From contig NZ_SOCR01000003.1 in NCBI RefSeq assembly GCF_004364335.1, forward strand, positions 62,001 to 126,000: a stretch of DNA of 64,000 bases. Direction: 5' to 3'. The stretch comes from Pseudomonas graminis (GTDB lineage: Bacteria > Pseudomonadota > Gammaproteobacteria > Pseudomonadales > Pseudomonadaceae). Positions 43,418-51,870 of this stretch are shown piece by piece (the first letter of the stretch is position 1; each line of letters begins with the position of its first letter). Position numbers and translations under genes: made by a program. The notes beneath the pieces were generated by a model. That model was not told the origin of the DNA and made no database searches. It was given only the letters and a program-made list of their open reading frames with translations.

Positions 43418-43489
43418 GTGAACATCAATGCGGCCATAGCCCTGCGTCGACAGATCCACCGCTGCTCTGAAGCGCAGCGCTCGTTATGA
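43418..43489 (+). CDS. Possible small ORF (23 residues) before psiE
   Basis: A GTG-started frame preceded by AAGGAAG (about 43405-43411) encodes a 23-residue basic peptide opening MNINAAIALRRQIHRC. It ends 31 bp before the psiE ATG. It could be a leader peptide, a tiny protein or chance. It lies in the 420-bp yebG-psiE gap, which otherwise shows only the LexA box. Confidence 0.25.
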   Translation: MNINAAIALRRQIHRCSEAQRSL

Positions 43490-43520
43490 ACAATTTTGGT
43501 TTGGTCAGGGGAGGTAAGGG

Positions 43521-43967
43521 ATGGCGGGTGTGAAATGGGCAGATCGGATGCGGGCCAGGCTGCATGGCGGTGCCAACAGCCTGGGCAATTTGGCCGTTGA
43601 AGCGTTTCACTATCTGGCGCTGTTCGGTATCGGGGCGGTTACCGCTTACGCCGCGATAAAAGCCTTCATTGGCATGCTCGGGCAAGAATACATCGCCGTG
43701 GACGATATTTTGCTGCTGTTCATCTACCTCGAACTGGGCGCGATGGTCGGGATTTATTTCAAGACCAACCACATGCCCCTGCGCTTCTTGCTCTACATCG
43801 GGGTGACCGCGTTGATTCGCTTGCTGATCAGTGACGTGTCGCACCACAAAGCGCCGGATTTGGGGATTATCTACGTCTGTGGTGGCGTGCTGTTGCTGGC
43901 ATTCTCGATTCTGGTGGTGAGGTATTCTTCGTCGAAGTATCCGTCGGTGCAGGAGAAAGTGGAGTAG
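43521..43967 (+). CDS. psiE: PsiE family protein (phosphate-starvation-inducible)
   Basis: A 148-residue inner-membrane protein with four transmembrane helices: about residues 22-45, 55-78, 84-103 and 110-132. YIAVDDILLLFIYLELGAM and YFKTNHMPLRFLLYIGVTA are PsiE signatures. In E. coli psiE responds to phosphate starvation and cAMP-CRP; its function is unknown. GGGGAGG precedes the ATG at 43521. I do not see a convincing Pho box upstream. Confidence 0.87.
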   Translation: MAGVKWADRMRARLHGGANSLGNLAVEAFHYLALFGIGAVTAYAAIKAFIGMLGQEYIAVDDILLLFIYLELGAMVGIYFKTNHMPLRFLLYIGVTALIRLLISDVSHHKAPDLGIIYVCGGVLLLAFSILVVRYSSSKYPSVQEKVE

Positions 43968-44126
43968 GGACGGGATGAGTCCTTATTGTTAAGGACTCAT
44001 TCAAAGTTTGTCTGGCGTAGTTCCTGGCGTTTGGTATGCATGTAGTTGTCAGCCGCCGCCGAGGACTGGTGACAGGGGCGTGGCGACGGCCTTTCCCATC
44101 CATACGCATCACCAGACGGGCCTGGA

Positions 44127-44441
44127 TTACTTCCTGACCTTTTTCATGATTTCTTCAATCATCTTGAGCGTATCCGAGCCGCGGCCTTCGATAAGTTCGA
44201 CATAAAAATTGCTGTAAGCTTCAGAAAGATCGCGATATTTTCGGAGGTTTGATTCATCCATAATTCGATGGCCTGGTATGTCTCGTGCTTCGACCTGGGT
44301 ATTAATCTCACCTCGCTCGGCGGCCGATATTAAAGGCTCCATATGCTCATACAAAGCGAGTGCTGCCGGTTCCTTTTCTTTATACCGTTCTAATTGCTTG
44401 CGTAACTCGATTGCGGTCTGTCTCAACGCCTGAATGTCCAT
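44127..44441 (-). CDS. hypothetical protein, AT-rich
   Basis: A 104-residue, highly charged helical protein (MDIQALRQTAIELRKQLERYKEKEPAALAL opening, ending in MIEEIMKKVRK), probably a coiled coil or helical bundle. AGGA is seven bases before ATG 44441. GC is well below the surroundings, as for the unknown gene beside kptA, suggesting transfer. It could be an immunity or antitoxin-type protein whose partner is gone, but nothing in the sequence proves this. Confidence 0.6.
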   Translation of the reverse strand: MDIQALRQTAIELRKQLERYKEKEPAALALYEHMEPLISAAERGEINTQVEARDIPGHRIMDESNLRKYRDLSEAYSNFYVELIEGRGSDTLKMIEEIMKKVRK

Positions 44442-44633
44442 GCTCAATCCTGATCGCCGATTTCGCTCGCTACAGACTTTAGCTGATCGCCGTTATCTGC
44501 GGTCGTGATTCTCGTGATATTGGCAAGGTGCTATAGCGAGTGCGACTTTGCGTGGGAGAGCTTTAGCGCGCAGTGCATGCCATTGTTTGCAATCAACTCA
44601 CTGCTCTCCGGTGGCCATCCTCCCCCAACCCCA

Positions 44634-44661
44634 TAAAAAATGCCCCGTCTCAACGGGGCAT
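44634..44661 (-). terminator. Rho-independent terminator after the YXWGXW lipoprotein gene
   Basis: On the minus strand ATGCCCCGTTG and a complementary ACGGGGCAT form the stem, followed by six T residues. It ends transcription of the lipoprotein gene at 44681-45025. Confidence 0.85.
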
Positions 44662-44680
44662 CTTCATGTGCAAAGAACGG

Positions 44681-45025
44681 TCAGTTCACCCACACCCCAA
44701 CATGGTAATGCCAGCCATCGCCTCGGCTTTCCCAGTACGGATGTTGATAGCGATAGCCCGGCCGTATTGCTTCCCAGTGGCCGTGCTCGGCGACGTAGCG
44801 GTTCCCGTTCCAGCGCCAGTAGCCGCGGGACCAGACGTAGCCCGGACGCGGCGCCGGTTCTTCTTCGATGACGCGCACGGGCGGCGCTTGCGGGGCGACG
44901 ACTTCGACGTATTCGGCGCGCGGCGCGGGTCGGTCTACGACTCGCCGCTCGTGCACCACTCTTTCTTCCACGCACCCGGTCGCCAGGGCCAGCGCGCCAA
45001 TCAGCGCTATGTATCGTAGAGACAT
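44681..45025 (-). CDS. YXWGXW/WRWN-repeat lipoprotein
   Basis: A 114-residue exported lipoprotein; the signal ends ALATGC with Cys18. The mid-part is Pro/Val/Arg-rich, and the C-terminal third repeats aromatic motifs of the family: YVWSRGYWRWNGNRYVAEHGHWE, here summarised as two GYW/GHW repeats, then YQHPYWESR and WHYHVGVW. Such proteins are small envelope lipoproteins of unknown role. It is a single gene with its own terminator. Confidence 0.85.
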   Translation of the reverse strand: MSLRYIALIGALALATGCVEERVVHERRVVDRPAPRAEYVEVVAPQAPPVRVIEEEPAPRPGYVWSRGYWRWNGNRYVAEHGHWEAIRPGYRYQHPYWESRGDGWHYHVGVWVN

Positions 45026-45259
45026 ATCGTCACCTCAGACTTGTCCAGACTCTGCTGCTCGCCGTTTTGTTGTGTCACGGGGCAGCCGGCTTGCTACAGG
45101 TTTGTTGTAACAGGTGCTTTCTGTCTGGGGGCTGAATCGGCGGGACTTACAGGGGAGCAGGCGATCGTCGGCGGGTGGCAGGGCGCATCGGGATTCACGT
45201 AACGAAGAGGCTGCGCTGGCGAGGCGATAGATATCACCTCACTCCAGGCGCATCAAAAT

Positions 45260-45589
45260 TCAGATGCCGGCAGTCAGCTGCGGACGGCGGAGGAAGCTGG
45301 CTCGAGTGGGCGGTGGCGAGAGTTGCTTGAGGTCGCCGTCGGTCATGGCTGCCAGGATCTTGATGGCGCTATGGCCCTGTTCGATGGCGATGCCGAACTG
45401 AATGCTTTCGATTAAACGACGCAGACGCTTGGGCGAGTTGCGTTGCTCGGCACTGAGCAGGCGTTTGGCGACCACACCTGACTCATTCGACAGCGTCAGC
45501 ATGATGGTCCCGTCAAGGCCCTGGATGCTCAGGTTGACCCGGTAGTCGGGATGGAAGGCGTCGGTGATCAGTTGAAAAGGGTTGTCCAT
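45260..45589 (-). CDS. DUF3509 domain protein
   Basis: A 109-residue soluble protein of the Pseudomonas DUF3509 family: FQLITDAFHPDYRVNLSIQG, LTLSNESGVVAKRLL and an RLRRLIESIQFGIAIEQG helix. The function is unknown; paralogues are common in the genus. The start at 45589 gives the family N-terminus; the ribosome binding site is weak. Confidence 0.85.
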   Translation of the reverse strand: MDNPFQLITDAFHPDYRVNLSIQGLDGTIMLTLSNESGVVAKRLLSAEQRNSPKRLRRLIESIQFGIAIEQGHSAIKILAAMTDGDLKQLSPPPTRASFLRRPQLTAGI

Positions 45590-46061
45590 GGCCTGTTACC
45601 TGTTAACGATCTGCATAAATTGACTGGGGGTGAATCCCTTTAGTTCGCGAAGCCGATCAACGGTTAATGATTCCTGCCTTGGCCGCTCTCGCTGAAGTCG
45701 CGGTGATATCCATAAGTGGTCCGTTGAAACGTCGTCTCATTGGGCGAGTCACTGCGTCCGAAGCCAATAGGTCTGCGGCGTGCAGGTGAGGTGTAAGCTC
45801 GACGATACAAAGCTTGCAGGGTTTGGGCCACAAGGGACGAAAGGCGCGGATGCTCCCAGTAGGCGGACCGCAAGGCCCTGAATCGAGAAGCAGGTCACTG
45901 TTTGGGCGGTCCATCTTGTACTGGCCAACTGCTTGGCCAATTCCCACTCGGCACCATTTGCGCGCCTCATGCGTTCTTTGTGTGCGAAAGGTTGGTGGGT
46001 GAACACGCCGCATGTTTAGCGCAGCTCACAGGGCGAGCGCTTGGCGCTTGATGAGCACGCG
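45590..46061. other. Unexplained intergenic stretch
   Basis: About 470 bp without a convincing gene. Open frames exist on the minus strand (for example 45657-46013) but are rich in Ser, Arg, Pro and Cys, lack ribosome binding sites and match no family I know. The stretch gives the impression of decayed or repeated DNA, but I cannot identify a source. Confidence 0.4.
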
Positions 46062-46095
46062 AAAAAAGGGGCGGGCCCGTTTCCCGGCCCGCCCC
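46062..46095 (-). terminator. Rho-independent terminator after the HPF-like gene
   Basis: GGGGCGGG and CCCGCCCC pair, with a further GGG/CCC inside, and on the minus strand the stem is followed by six T residues. It lies 35 bp after the stop of the gene at 46130-46552. Confidence 0.9.
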
Positions 46096-46129
46096 TCGTT
46101 CAGCAGTTCAGAGCTTCAAGGCTGCTGCA

Positions 46130-46552
46130 TCAGCCGTGCAACGCTTCATCCTTCTCGAGAAATTCTTCTTCGAGCAACGCGTCAGCACTGACGGGCTCGT
46201 CATCCAGATCGCTTTCAATCACCGGAGCCGCGCCTCGTTTGTTGCCGCGCAGTTTTCCGAAAAGATGCTCCAGGGCGTGGTCCAGTTTGACCGCCGCTCC
46301 ATCCACTGCCTGATCGATCGAATCGGCCTTGTGGGTAACGGAAATGGGTTGGTGTCCTTTTGGCCGGGCTTCCATCTGGCAACGGATGTCGTGCGGGCCG
46401 GGCTTGTCGCCGTTTTCGTCGTTGATGTGGACTTCAACGCGGGTCAGATCCTCTTCGTATCGTTCGAGCGTAGTTTCAACCGTGGTTCGTACCCACTCCT
46501 CCAGACGGACGCTGTTTTCGATGTGGTTATCGCTGTTGACCTGGATTTGCAT
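46130..46552 (-). CDS. HPF/RaiA family ribosome-associated protein
   Basis: A 140-residue protein. Residues 1 to about 100 resemble the beta-alpha-beta-beta-beta-alpha fold of hibernation factors: MQIQVNSDNHIENSVRLEEWV, VEVHINDENGDKPGPHDIRCQME, and a QAVDGAAVKLDHALEHLFGKL helix. The acidic C-terminal tail (about 115-140, EEEFLEKDEALHG) is not the dimerising domain of long HPF. Such proteins bind the 30S decoding region under stress. The core hpf of the rpoN cluster would lie elsewhere, so this is probably a paralogue. Confidence 0.8.
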   Translation of the reverse strand: MQIQVNSDNHIENSVRLEEWVRTTVETTLERYEEDLTRVEVHINDENGDKPGPHDIRCQMEARPKGHQPISVTHKADSIDQAVDGAAVKLDHALEHLFGKLRGNKRGAAPVIESDLDDEPVSADALLEEEFLEKDEALHG

Positions 46553-46788
46553 AGTTCTTCCCTTACTTTGGCTTGCTCGGGAGAGTCTGGACGAGGTGTT
46601 TTTCGTCTGCCCTCATTCACAGTGTTGGCGCCGATCCACGAACAATTCAACCCCTTGGAACCGAGAATATATTTCGCCAATGCGGGAACTCGACCGGCAA
46701 GTCCATTTTTACTGGGCTGAGCCTTTTCACGGCCTCATTTCAGGCGCTGCAGATTTGTTGCGAGATTCGTCGGAGATCTTTTGCGCAT

Positions 46789-46808
46789 GAGAATATTTAT
46801 CATTAATA
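46789..46808. promoter_or_regulatory. Probable Fur box before the ECF sigma gene
   Basis: Read on the minus strand, ATTAATGATAAATATTCTC matches about 14 of 19 positions of the Fur consensus GATAATGATAATCATTATC. It is about 40 bp before the sigma factor start, a normal place for iron repression of a fecI-like gene. Confidence 0.6.
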
Positions 46809-46845
46809 TCGCGCCTCGCATCCTTCCCAACCTCGTGCCACAACC

Positions 46846-47451
46846 ATGATCGATCCGCCTCCGTCCTCGAACTCAACGTGTCAGGACCTCGACCACGAGG
46901 CGCCGAAGGCTGCACGCGCGCGGTTTCTGGAGGTTTTTCTGTCCCAGCGTCCGCAAATGGAGGCGCTGGTGAGCCGAAGAGTGGGTTGCCGGGCGACGGC
47001 GGCCGACCTGGTGCAGGACCTGTTTCTCAGGTTCTGGCGGCGTCCGCTGGTGCAGGTCGAGGAGCTCAACACGTACTTGCTGCGCTGCGCTGGCAATATC
47101 GCCATTGACCATCTGCGCAATGAGAGCACCCGCGCCCGGCTCAGCGACGAGCTGCTGCCTGACGCGCATCGGCCCGAGACTGACGAACCTCAGGCGGCGC
47201 TGGAGGCGAGCAACGATCTGCGCCATATCGAAACGGCGTTACGCGGATTGCCGGAGAAAACCCGGCAGATCTTTCTGCTCAACCGTATCCACGGGCGCAA
47301 GTACGCCGAAATCGCGAAGGCCATGGGCCTTTCGCAGAGTGCCGTGGAGAAGCACATGATGCGCGCCCTCCAGACCTGCAAGGCGAGCGTCAATCAGGAC
47401 GTTGCTCGGGATTTGCCCCTGGGTGGGAAATCCGGGGGCGTGCGTCGATGA
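46846..47451 (+). CDS. FecI-like ECF sigma factor
   Basis: A 201-residue sigma-70 family ECF factor. Region 2 covers about residues 25-95, with ADLVQDLFLRFWRR and CAGNIAIDHLRNE; region 4 covers about 125-180, with LPEKTRQIFLLNRIHGRKYAEIAKAMGLS and AVEKHMMRAL, the FecI-type signature. It would direct RNA polymerase to the receptor gene downstream. The stop overlaps the fecR-like start (ATGA, 47448-47451). A Fur-like box upstream suggests repression by iron. Confidence 0.9.
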   Translation: MIDPPPSSNSTCQDLDHEAPKAARARFLEVFLSQRPQMEALVSRRVGCRATAADLVQDLFLRFWRRPLVQVEELNTYLLRCAGNIAIDHLRNESTRARLSDELLPDAHRPETDEPQAALEASNDLRHIETALRGLPEKTRQIFLLNRIHGRKYAEIAKAMGLSQSAVEKHMMRALQTCKASVNQDVARDLPLGGKSGGVRR

Positions 47452-48431
47452 ACTCAGTTCCTCATCCGAATGCCGATCCTCACACCGTGGCCCTGAGCTG
47501 GCTCAGCGTGTTGCACAACCAACCGACGGTCGCCGATCAGGCGCGTTTCAGCCGTTGGCTGCACGCCGATCCTGCCCATGCCGAGGCGTACGCTCAGGCA
47601 CAAGTACTGTGGGAACTCAGCGAAGAGCCTGCCGCCACCCTGGCCGGCGAAGACACCATCGCGCTCGATGCCTTGCTGCGAAAAATGGACGCGCCCACGC
47701 CGCGAAGGCTGCCGCGCTGGGGATCGGCGCTGGCGATGGCGGCGTGTCTGGTGCTGATGGTGAGCGTCGGGCTTGGCTGGAATCCGCAGCGCTGGGCGGA
47801 TGATCTTGCCGCCGACTATGTGTCGGAGCCTGGACAGGTCCGGACCGTGACCCTGGCCGACGGCTCGCAGGTGACGATGGACGCCGACAGCGCGATCGCC
47901 GTGCATTTCGACGCAGGTGAGCGGCACGTCGAGTTGCGCCGTGGCGCTGCATTCTTTCAAGTCACCCACACCGGCGAGCCGTTTGTGGTCGATGGCGGAC
48001 GCGGGGAAACCCGGGTGCTGGGCACGCAGTTCGAGGTGCGCCTGCAGCCTGCCGGTGCGCAAGTCACCGTACTTTCCGGGCGCGTTGGGGTGAAGGCTGC
48101 CGCCGATGCGCCGCAGCAGATCCTGACGGCAGGTCAGCGGGCCCGTTATGACCGTGAGCGAACCGGCGAGCCGCAGCCTGTGGACAGCGAAAGCCAGTTG
48201 GCCTGGCGTCAGGGCTGGCTCAATTACGCCCGCACACCCCTCGCTGATGTGATCAACGACCTCAACCGTTATTACCCGGGCCGGATCATTTTGCTTAACG
48301 ATCAGCTGGCGGCGAAGACTGTCAGCGGCAGCTTCCCCAGTCGCGATCCGCTGGCTGTGCTGGCGGCGTTGAAATCCGTCGTGGGTTTTGAGCAGTACGA
48401 AGCGCTGGGGCGGGTAATTGTGATCCGCTGA
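47448..48431 (+). CDS. FecR-like anti-sigma / sigma regulator
   Basis: A 327-residue single-pass inner-membrane protein. The N-terminal cytoplasmic DUF4880 domain includes ALSWLSVLHNQPTVADQARFSRWL, cut here to its core RFSRWL. A membrane helix is near residues 90-108. The periplasmic FecR domain has VRTVTLADGSQVTMDADSAI and RGAAFFQVTH, and a C-terminal secretin/STN-like DUF4974 part ends in GLRVIVIR-type sequence. It relays the receptor's ligand signal to the sigma factor. It overlaps the sigma gene by 4 bp and precedes the receptor by 10 bp. Confidence 0.9.
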   Translation: MNSVPHPNADPHTVALSWLSVLHNQPTVADQARFSRWLHADPAHAEAYAQAQVLWELSEEPAATLAGEDTIALDALLRKMDAPTPRRLPRWGSALAMAACLVLMVSVGLGWNPQRWADDLAADYVSEPGQVRTVTLADGSQVTMDADSAIAVHFDAGERHVELRRGAAFFQVTHTGEPFVVDGGRGETRVLGTQFEVRLQPAGAQVTVLSGRVGVKAAADAPQQILTAGQRARYDRERTGEPQPVDSESQLAWRQGWLNYARTPLADVINDLNRYYPGRIILLNDQLAAKTVSGSFPSRDPLAVLAALKSVVGFEQYEALGRVIVIR

Positions 48432-48441
48432 TCAACAGCGA

Positions 48442-50862
48442 GTGGTTGGCGTGTGTCGCATTCAAACGGGGTTGAACGATGTGAGAAGCTGGTGTGGCGT
48501 TTCGGTGGTGGCGGTCTGGAGCGCATGCGCTCAGGCAGCCGTGCCCGCCTACAACTTTTCGATCCCGGCCAAACCGCTGCCGCAAGCGCTCAGGGATTTC
48601 AGTCGAGTGACAGGGCTTGGGGTGATTTATACCCAGGATGCGCCCTACGCGGTCGATGCTCCTGCGTTGATCGGCTCGTTCAGTGCGGAACAGGCGTTAC
48701 GCATTCTGCTGGGAACGTCCGCTCTCACATTCCGCCGCGCCACCGACGACACTTTTACGCTGCAGTCCCGGCCCGCTGAGGGCGCGGTCTCCCTTGGCGC
48801 AACGCAGATCGATTCCACACGCACCAGCGGCTACCGCTATCAGCTGCCAGCCGAGACATCGGTGATGCGCAGCGCCACGCCACCGCTGGAAAACCCGCAG
48901 GCGGTCAGTGTCGTCCCCGCGCAAGTGCTCAACGACCAGGCGCCGCGCAACCTCGACGATGCGCTGGCCAACGTGAGTGGCGTGACCCAGGGCAACACCC
49001 TCGGCAGCACCCAGGACACGCTGATGAAACGCGGGTTTGGCGACAACCGCGACGGTTCGATCATGCGCGATGGCATGCCGGTGGTGCAGGGCCGCAACCT
49101 GAATGCCACGGCCGAGCGCGTCGAAGTCCTCAAAGGTCCGGCGTCTCTGCTGTATGGCATTCAGGACCCCGGCGGGGTCATCAATGTGGTCAGCAAGCGC
49201 CCACAGTTGCAGTCGGCCAACGCCCTCACGGCCCGGGGTTCAAGCTACGGCGCAGGCAAGAACGGCAGCGGCGGAACATTTGACAGCACGGGCGCCATCG
49301 GCGGCGCTGAAGGGGCGTCGACCGGGCTGGCGTATCGCTTGATCGTTGACCACGAAGACGAAGATTACTGGCGCAATTATGGCGTGCACCGTGAATCGTT
49401 GGTGGCGCCGTCGCTTGCCTGGTATGGCGATGACACCGAAGTGCTGGCGTCCTACGAGCACCGGGAATTTCTCTCGCCGTTTGATCGCGGCACGGCGATC
49501 GATCCGCGTACCAACCGTGCGTTGAACATGCCCGCGACCCGCCGTCTGGACGAGCCGTTCAACAACATGGAAGGGCGCTCGGATCTGTATCGATTCGAGC
49601 TCGACCACACGTTCAACGACACCTGGAAAGGCCACCTCGGTTACAGCTACAACCGCGAGACCTACGACGCCAGCCAGGTGCGGGTGACCGCCGTCGACCC
49701 GGCAACCGGCACGCTGACCCGCTCCATCGACGGCACCGGCAACGCCCTGAGCACCGATCGCTTCACCACCCTCACCTTGAGCGGCGACACCTCGCTGGCC
49801 GGCATGCGGCACGAGGTGCTGATCGGCGTTGATGACGAATACCGCAAAGTCGCGCGCGGTGAACTGATCCGCCAGAAAAGCCAAAGCACGTTCAGCTATG
49901 TGAATCCGGTGTATGGCCAGGAAGCGGAGGGCACTCAGGTCAGTGCGGCGGACAGCCATCAGCTCGACATCCTGCGCAGCGACTCGGTGTTTGCTCAGGA
50001 CTCCGTGCACCTCACCGATCGCTGGATTTTCGTCGCGGGTGCGCGCTATCAAGTGTTCGACCAGCAGGCCGGTAAAGGCGAGCCGTTCATGCGCAATACG
50101 GATTTGAACGGGCAGAAGTGGATTCCGCGAGCGGGCCTCGTTTACCGCTACAGCGATGAGCTGTCGGTGTATGGCAGTTACACCGAAGCGTTCAAGCCCA
50201 ACTCCAGCATCGCCGCGCTGGCGGGCGGCACCGTGCTGGATTCGGCGACCCTGCCCGAAGAATCGAAGGCGTGGGAGCTGGGCGCCAAGTGGGATGCTTG
50301 CGATGGCATCAGTGCGACGCTGGCGCTGTTCGACATCCGAAAGCGCAACGTTTTGGTGGCGAATTTTGACTCGCTAACGGCAGAAACCGTGTATACCACG
50401 GCGGGGCAGGTGCGCTCGCGGGGTATGGAGCTGGACGTCAGCGGGCAGCTTTCGGAACGCTGGAGCCTGATTGGCGGTTATGCCTTTACCGACGCCTGGA
50501 TGGTTGAGGACCCGACCCTGAAGGGCAACCGCTTGCAGAATGTGCCCCGGCACAGCGGTTCGGTCTCAGCGGTGTACGATTTTGGCGCGGTGTTGGGCGC
50601 CAGCCGGCTGCGAGCGGGCGCAGGCGCCCATTACGTCGGCGACCGTGCAGGCAATCCCGACAATGACTTTGACCTGCCCGGCTACACCGTCGCCGATGCG
50701 TTCGCCACCTACGAAATCCGACTGGACGGGCAAAAAGTGAAGTTTCAGCTGAACGTGAAAAACCTGTTCGATCGCACCTATTACAGCTCGGCGGTGAGCC
50801 GTTATTTCGTGTCGCTGGGGGATTCGCGGCAGGTGGTGATGGCGACGACGCTGGAGTTTTAA
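48442..50862 (+). CDS. TonB-dependent siderophore receptor with signalling (STN) domain
   Basis: An 806-residue outer-membrane receptor. After a signal peptide comes an STN domain (about residues 38-110, FSIPAKPLPQALRDFSRVTG) that contacts FecR. The plug has MRDGMPVVQGRNLN and RVEVLKGPASLLYG, and the 22-strand barrel ends KNLFDRTYYSS...TTLEF with terminal Phe. The overall look is of hydroxamate-type receptors such as FiuA/FoxA, but the siderophore cannot be read from sequence. The start is uncertain: GTG 48442 is given; GTG 48481 gives a neater signal (RSWCGVSVVAVWSACAQA). The stop overlaps the araC-like stop by 4 bp. Confidence 0.9.
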   Translation: MVGVCRIQTGLNDVRSWCGVSVVAVWSACAQAAVPAYNFSIPAKPLPQALRDFSRVTGLGVIYTQDAPYAVDAPALIGSFSAEQALRILLGTSALTFRRATDDTFTLQSRPAEGAVSLGATQIDSTRTSGYRYQLPAETSVMRSATPPLENPQAVSVVPAQVLNDQAPRNLDDALANVSGVTQGNTLGSTQDTLMKRGFGDNRDGSIMRDGMPVVQGRNLNATAERVEVLKGPASLLYGIQDPGGVINVVSKRPQLQSANALTARGSSYGAGKNGSGGTFDSTGAIGGAEGASTGLAYRLIVDHEDEDYWRNYGVHRESLVAPSLAWYGDDTEVLASYEHREFLSPFDRGTAIDPRTNRALNMPATRRLDEPFNNMEGRSDLYRFELDHTFNDTWKGHLGYSYNRETYDASQVRVTAVDPATGTLTRSIDGTGNALSTDRFTTLTLSGDTSLAGMRHEVLIGVDDEYRKVARGELIRQKSQSTFSYVNPVYGQEAEGTQVSAADSHQLDILRSDSVFAQDSVHLTDRWIFVAGARYQVFDQQAGKGEPFMRNTDLNGQKWIPRAGLVYRYSDELSVYGSYTEAFKPNSSIAALAGGTVLDSATLPEESKAWELGAKWDACDGISATLALFDIRKRNVLVANFDSLTAETVYTTAGQVRSRGMELDVSGQLSERWSLIGGYAFTDAWMVEDPTLKGNRLQNVPRHSGSVSAVYDFGAVLGASRLRAGAGAHYVGDRAGNPDNDFDLPGYTVADAFATYEIRLDGQKVKFQLNVKNLFDRTYYSSAVSRYFVSLGDSRQVVMATTLEF

Positions 50863-51737
50863 CGCGACTGAAACGCCGCCCGGTACTCACTTGCCGTTGC
50901 GCCGACTGACTGTTTGAACCGGTTGCTGAAGTGGCTGGCACTCGCGAAGCCGCATTCCAGGGCAATCTCGCCAAACGGCTTGCGCGTCGAACGCAGCAGT
51001 TCCCGGGCGCGGTTGAGGCGTCGGGCGAGCAGGTATTGATGGGGCGGCAGGCCGAAGCTTTCGCGGAACATCCGTGCGAAATGGTATTCCGACAGCGCGC
51101 ACATGCCCGCCAACTGGCCAAGGCTCAAGGGGTCGGCAAGATTCAGCTCGATGAACTCCACCAACTGACGACGCAGATGCGGCGCCAGTCCGCCCTTCAA
51201 GCGCAACCCTTCGCGAAATCCCACCTGGCGCAGGACCATATGATCGAGCAGCTCATGGGCCAGGCTGCTGGTGAGCATGCGTTCGCCCGGCTCGCTCCAG
51301 TCCATGCGGATCAGGCGATGAAAGCGCTCGGCCTGCAGCGGATCATCCAGAAACGTGTGCTCCTGCAACGCCAGCTGACGCGGCTCGCGGTCCAGTAGCG
51401 TGACGCAGTTAAGGGCGAACTGTTCGGGGCTGATGTACAGATGCGCCAGACGGATTTCCCCGTTCACCACCCAGGAAGACTGGTGGCCGGCCGGCAGCGT
51501 GCAGATCTTGTCGGGGGCGCCTTTCTTGTCCGGTTGATCGCGGCGGAACGTCCCGGTGCCGCCGTCGATGTAGCACGACAGCGTGTGGTGAGTCGGCGCG
51601 TGGTAGTTCTGCGCGTCATGACGGTTGTTCCATAACGCCGCCATCACCCCGTCGCCCAGGGGTGCGCACTTCTCCAGTTGCGCGTGGGGCGAGCTGTTCA
51701 GGGATTGAAAAACCTGGATGGTTTCGAGTGACGACAT
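50859..51737 (-). CDS. AraC family transcriptional regulator
   Basis: A 292-residue regulator. The N-terminal half is a cupin-like sensor domain; the C-terminal about 100 residues are two helix-turn-helices, LSLGQLAGMCALSEYHFARMFRESFG and FGEIALECGFASASHFSNRFKQ. GAGGAG lies before ATG 51737. It is divergent from the EamA transporter gene, with 133 bp between starts, so control of that gene is the simplest idea. It is not obviously linked to the receptor on its other side, though AraC-type regulators can sense siderophores. Confidence 0.9.
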   Translation of the reverse strand: MSSLETIQVFQSLNSSPHAQLEKCAPLGDGVMAALWNNRHDAQNYHAPTHHTLSCYIDGGTGTFRRDQPDKKGAPDKICTLPAGHQSSWVVNGEIRLAHLYISPEQFALNCVTLLDREPRQLALQEHTFLDDPLQAERFHRLIRMDWSEPGERMLTSSLAHELLDHMVLRQVGFREGLRLKGGLAPHLRRQLVEFIELNLADPLSLGQLAGMCALSEYHFARMFRESFGLPPHQYLLARRLNRARELLRSTRKPFGEIALECGFASASHFSNRFKQSVGATASEYRAAFQSR

Positions 51738-51870
51738 GGGGACTCCTCTACGCCTCGCATCCTACTCCGAGCGCTGCCCCCTGCCAGCGGGGTGACGATC
51801 AAATGCGCAAGTTTCTGCAAGTGAGCGCAGACCGGCGCCGCCAGACTGAGCCTTCACTGGGGAGCCTGAC

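Noticed and set aside
45657..46013. A 118-codon minus-strand frame in the gap before the HPF-like gene
   Set aside because: No ribosome binding site or recognised motif, and competing frames of similar length overlap it.
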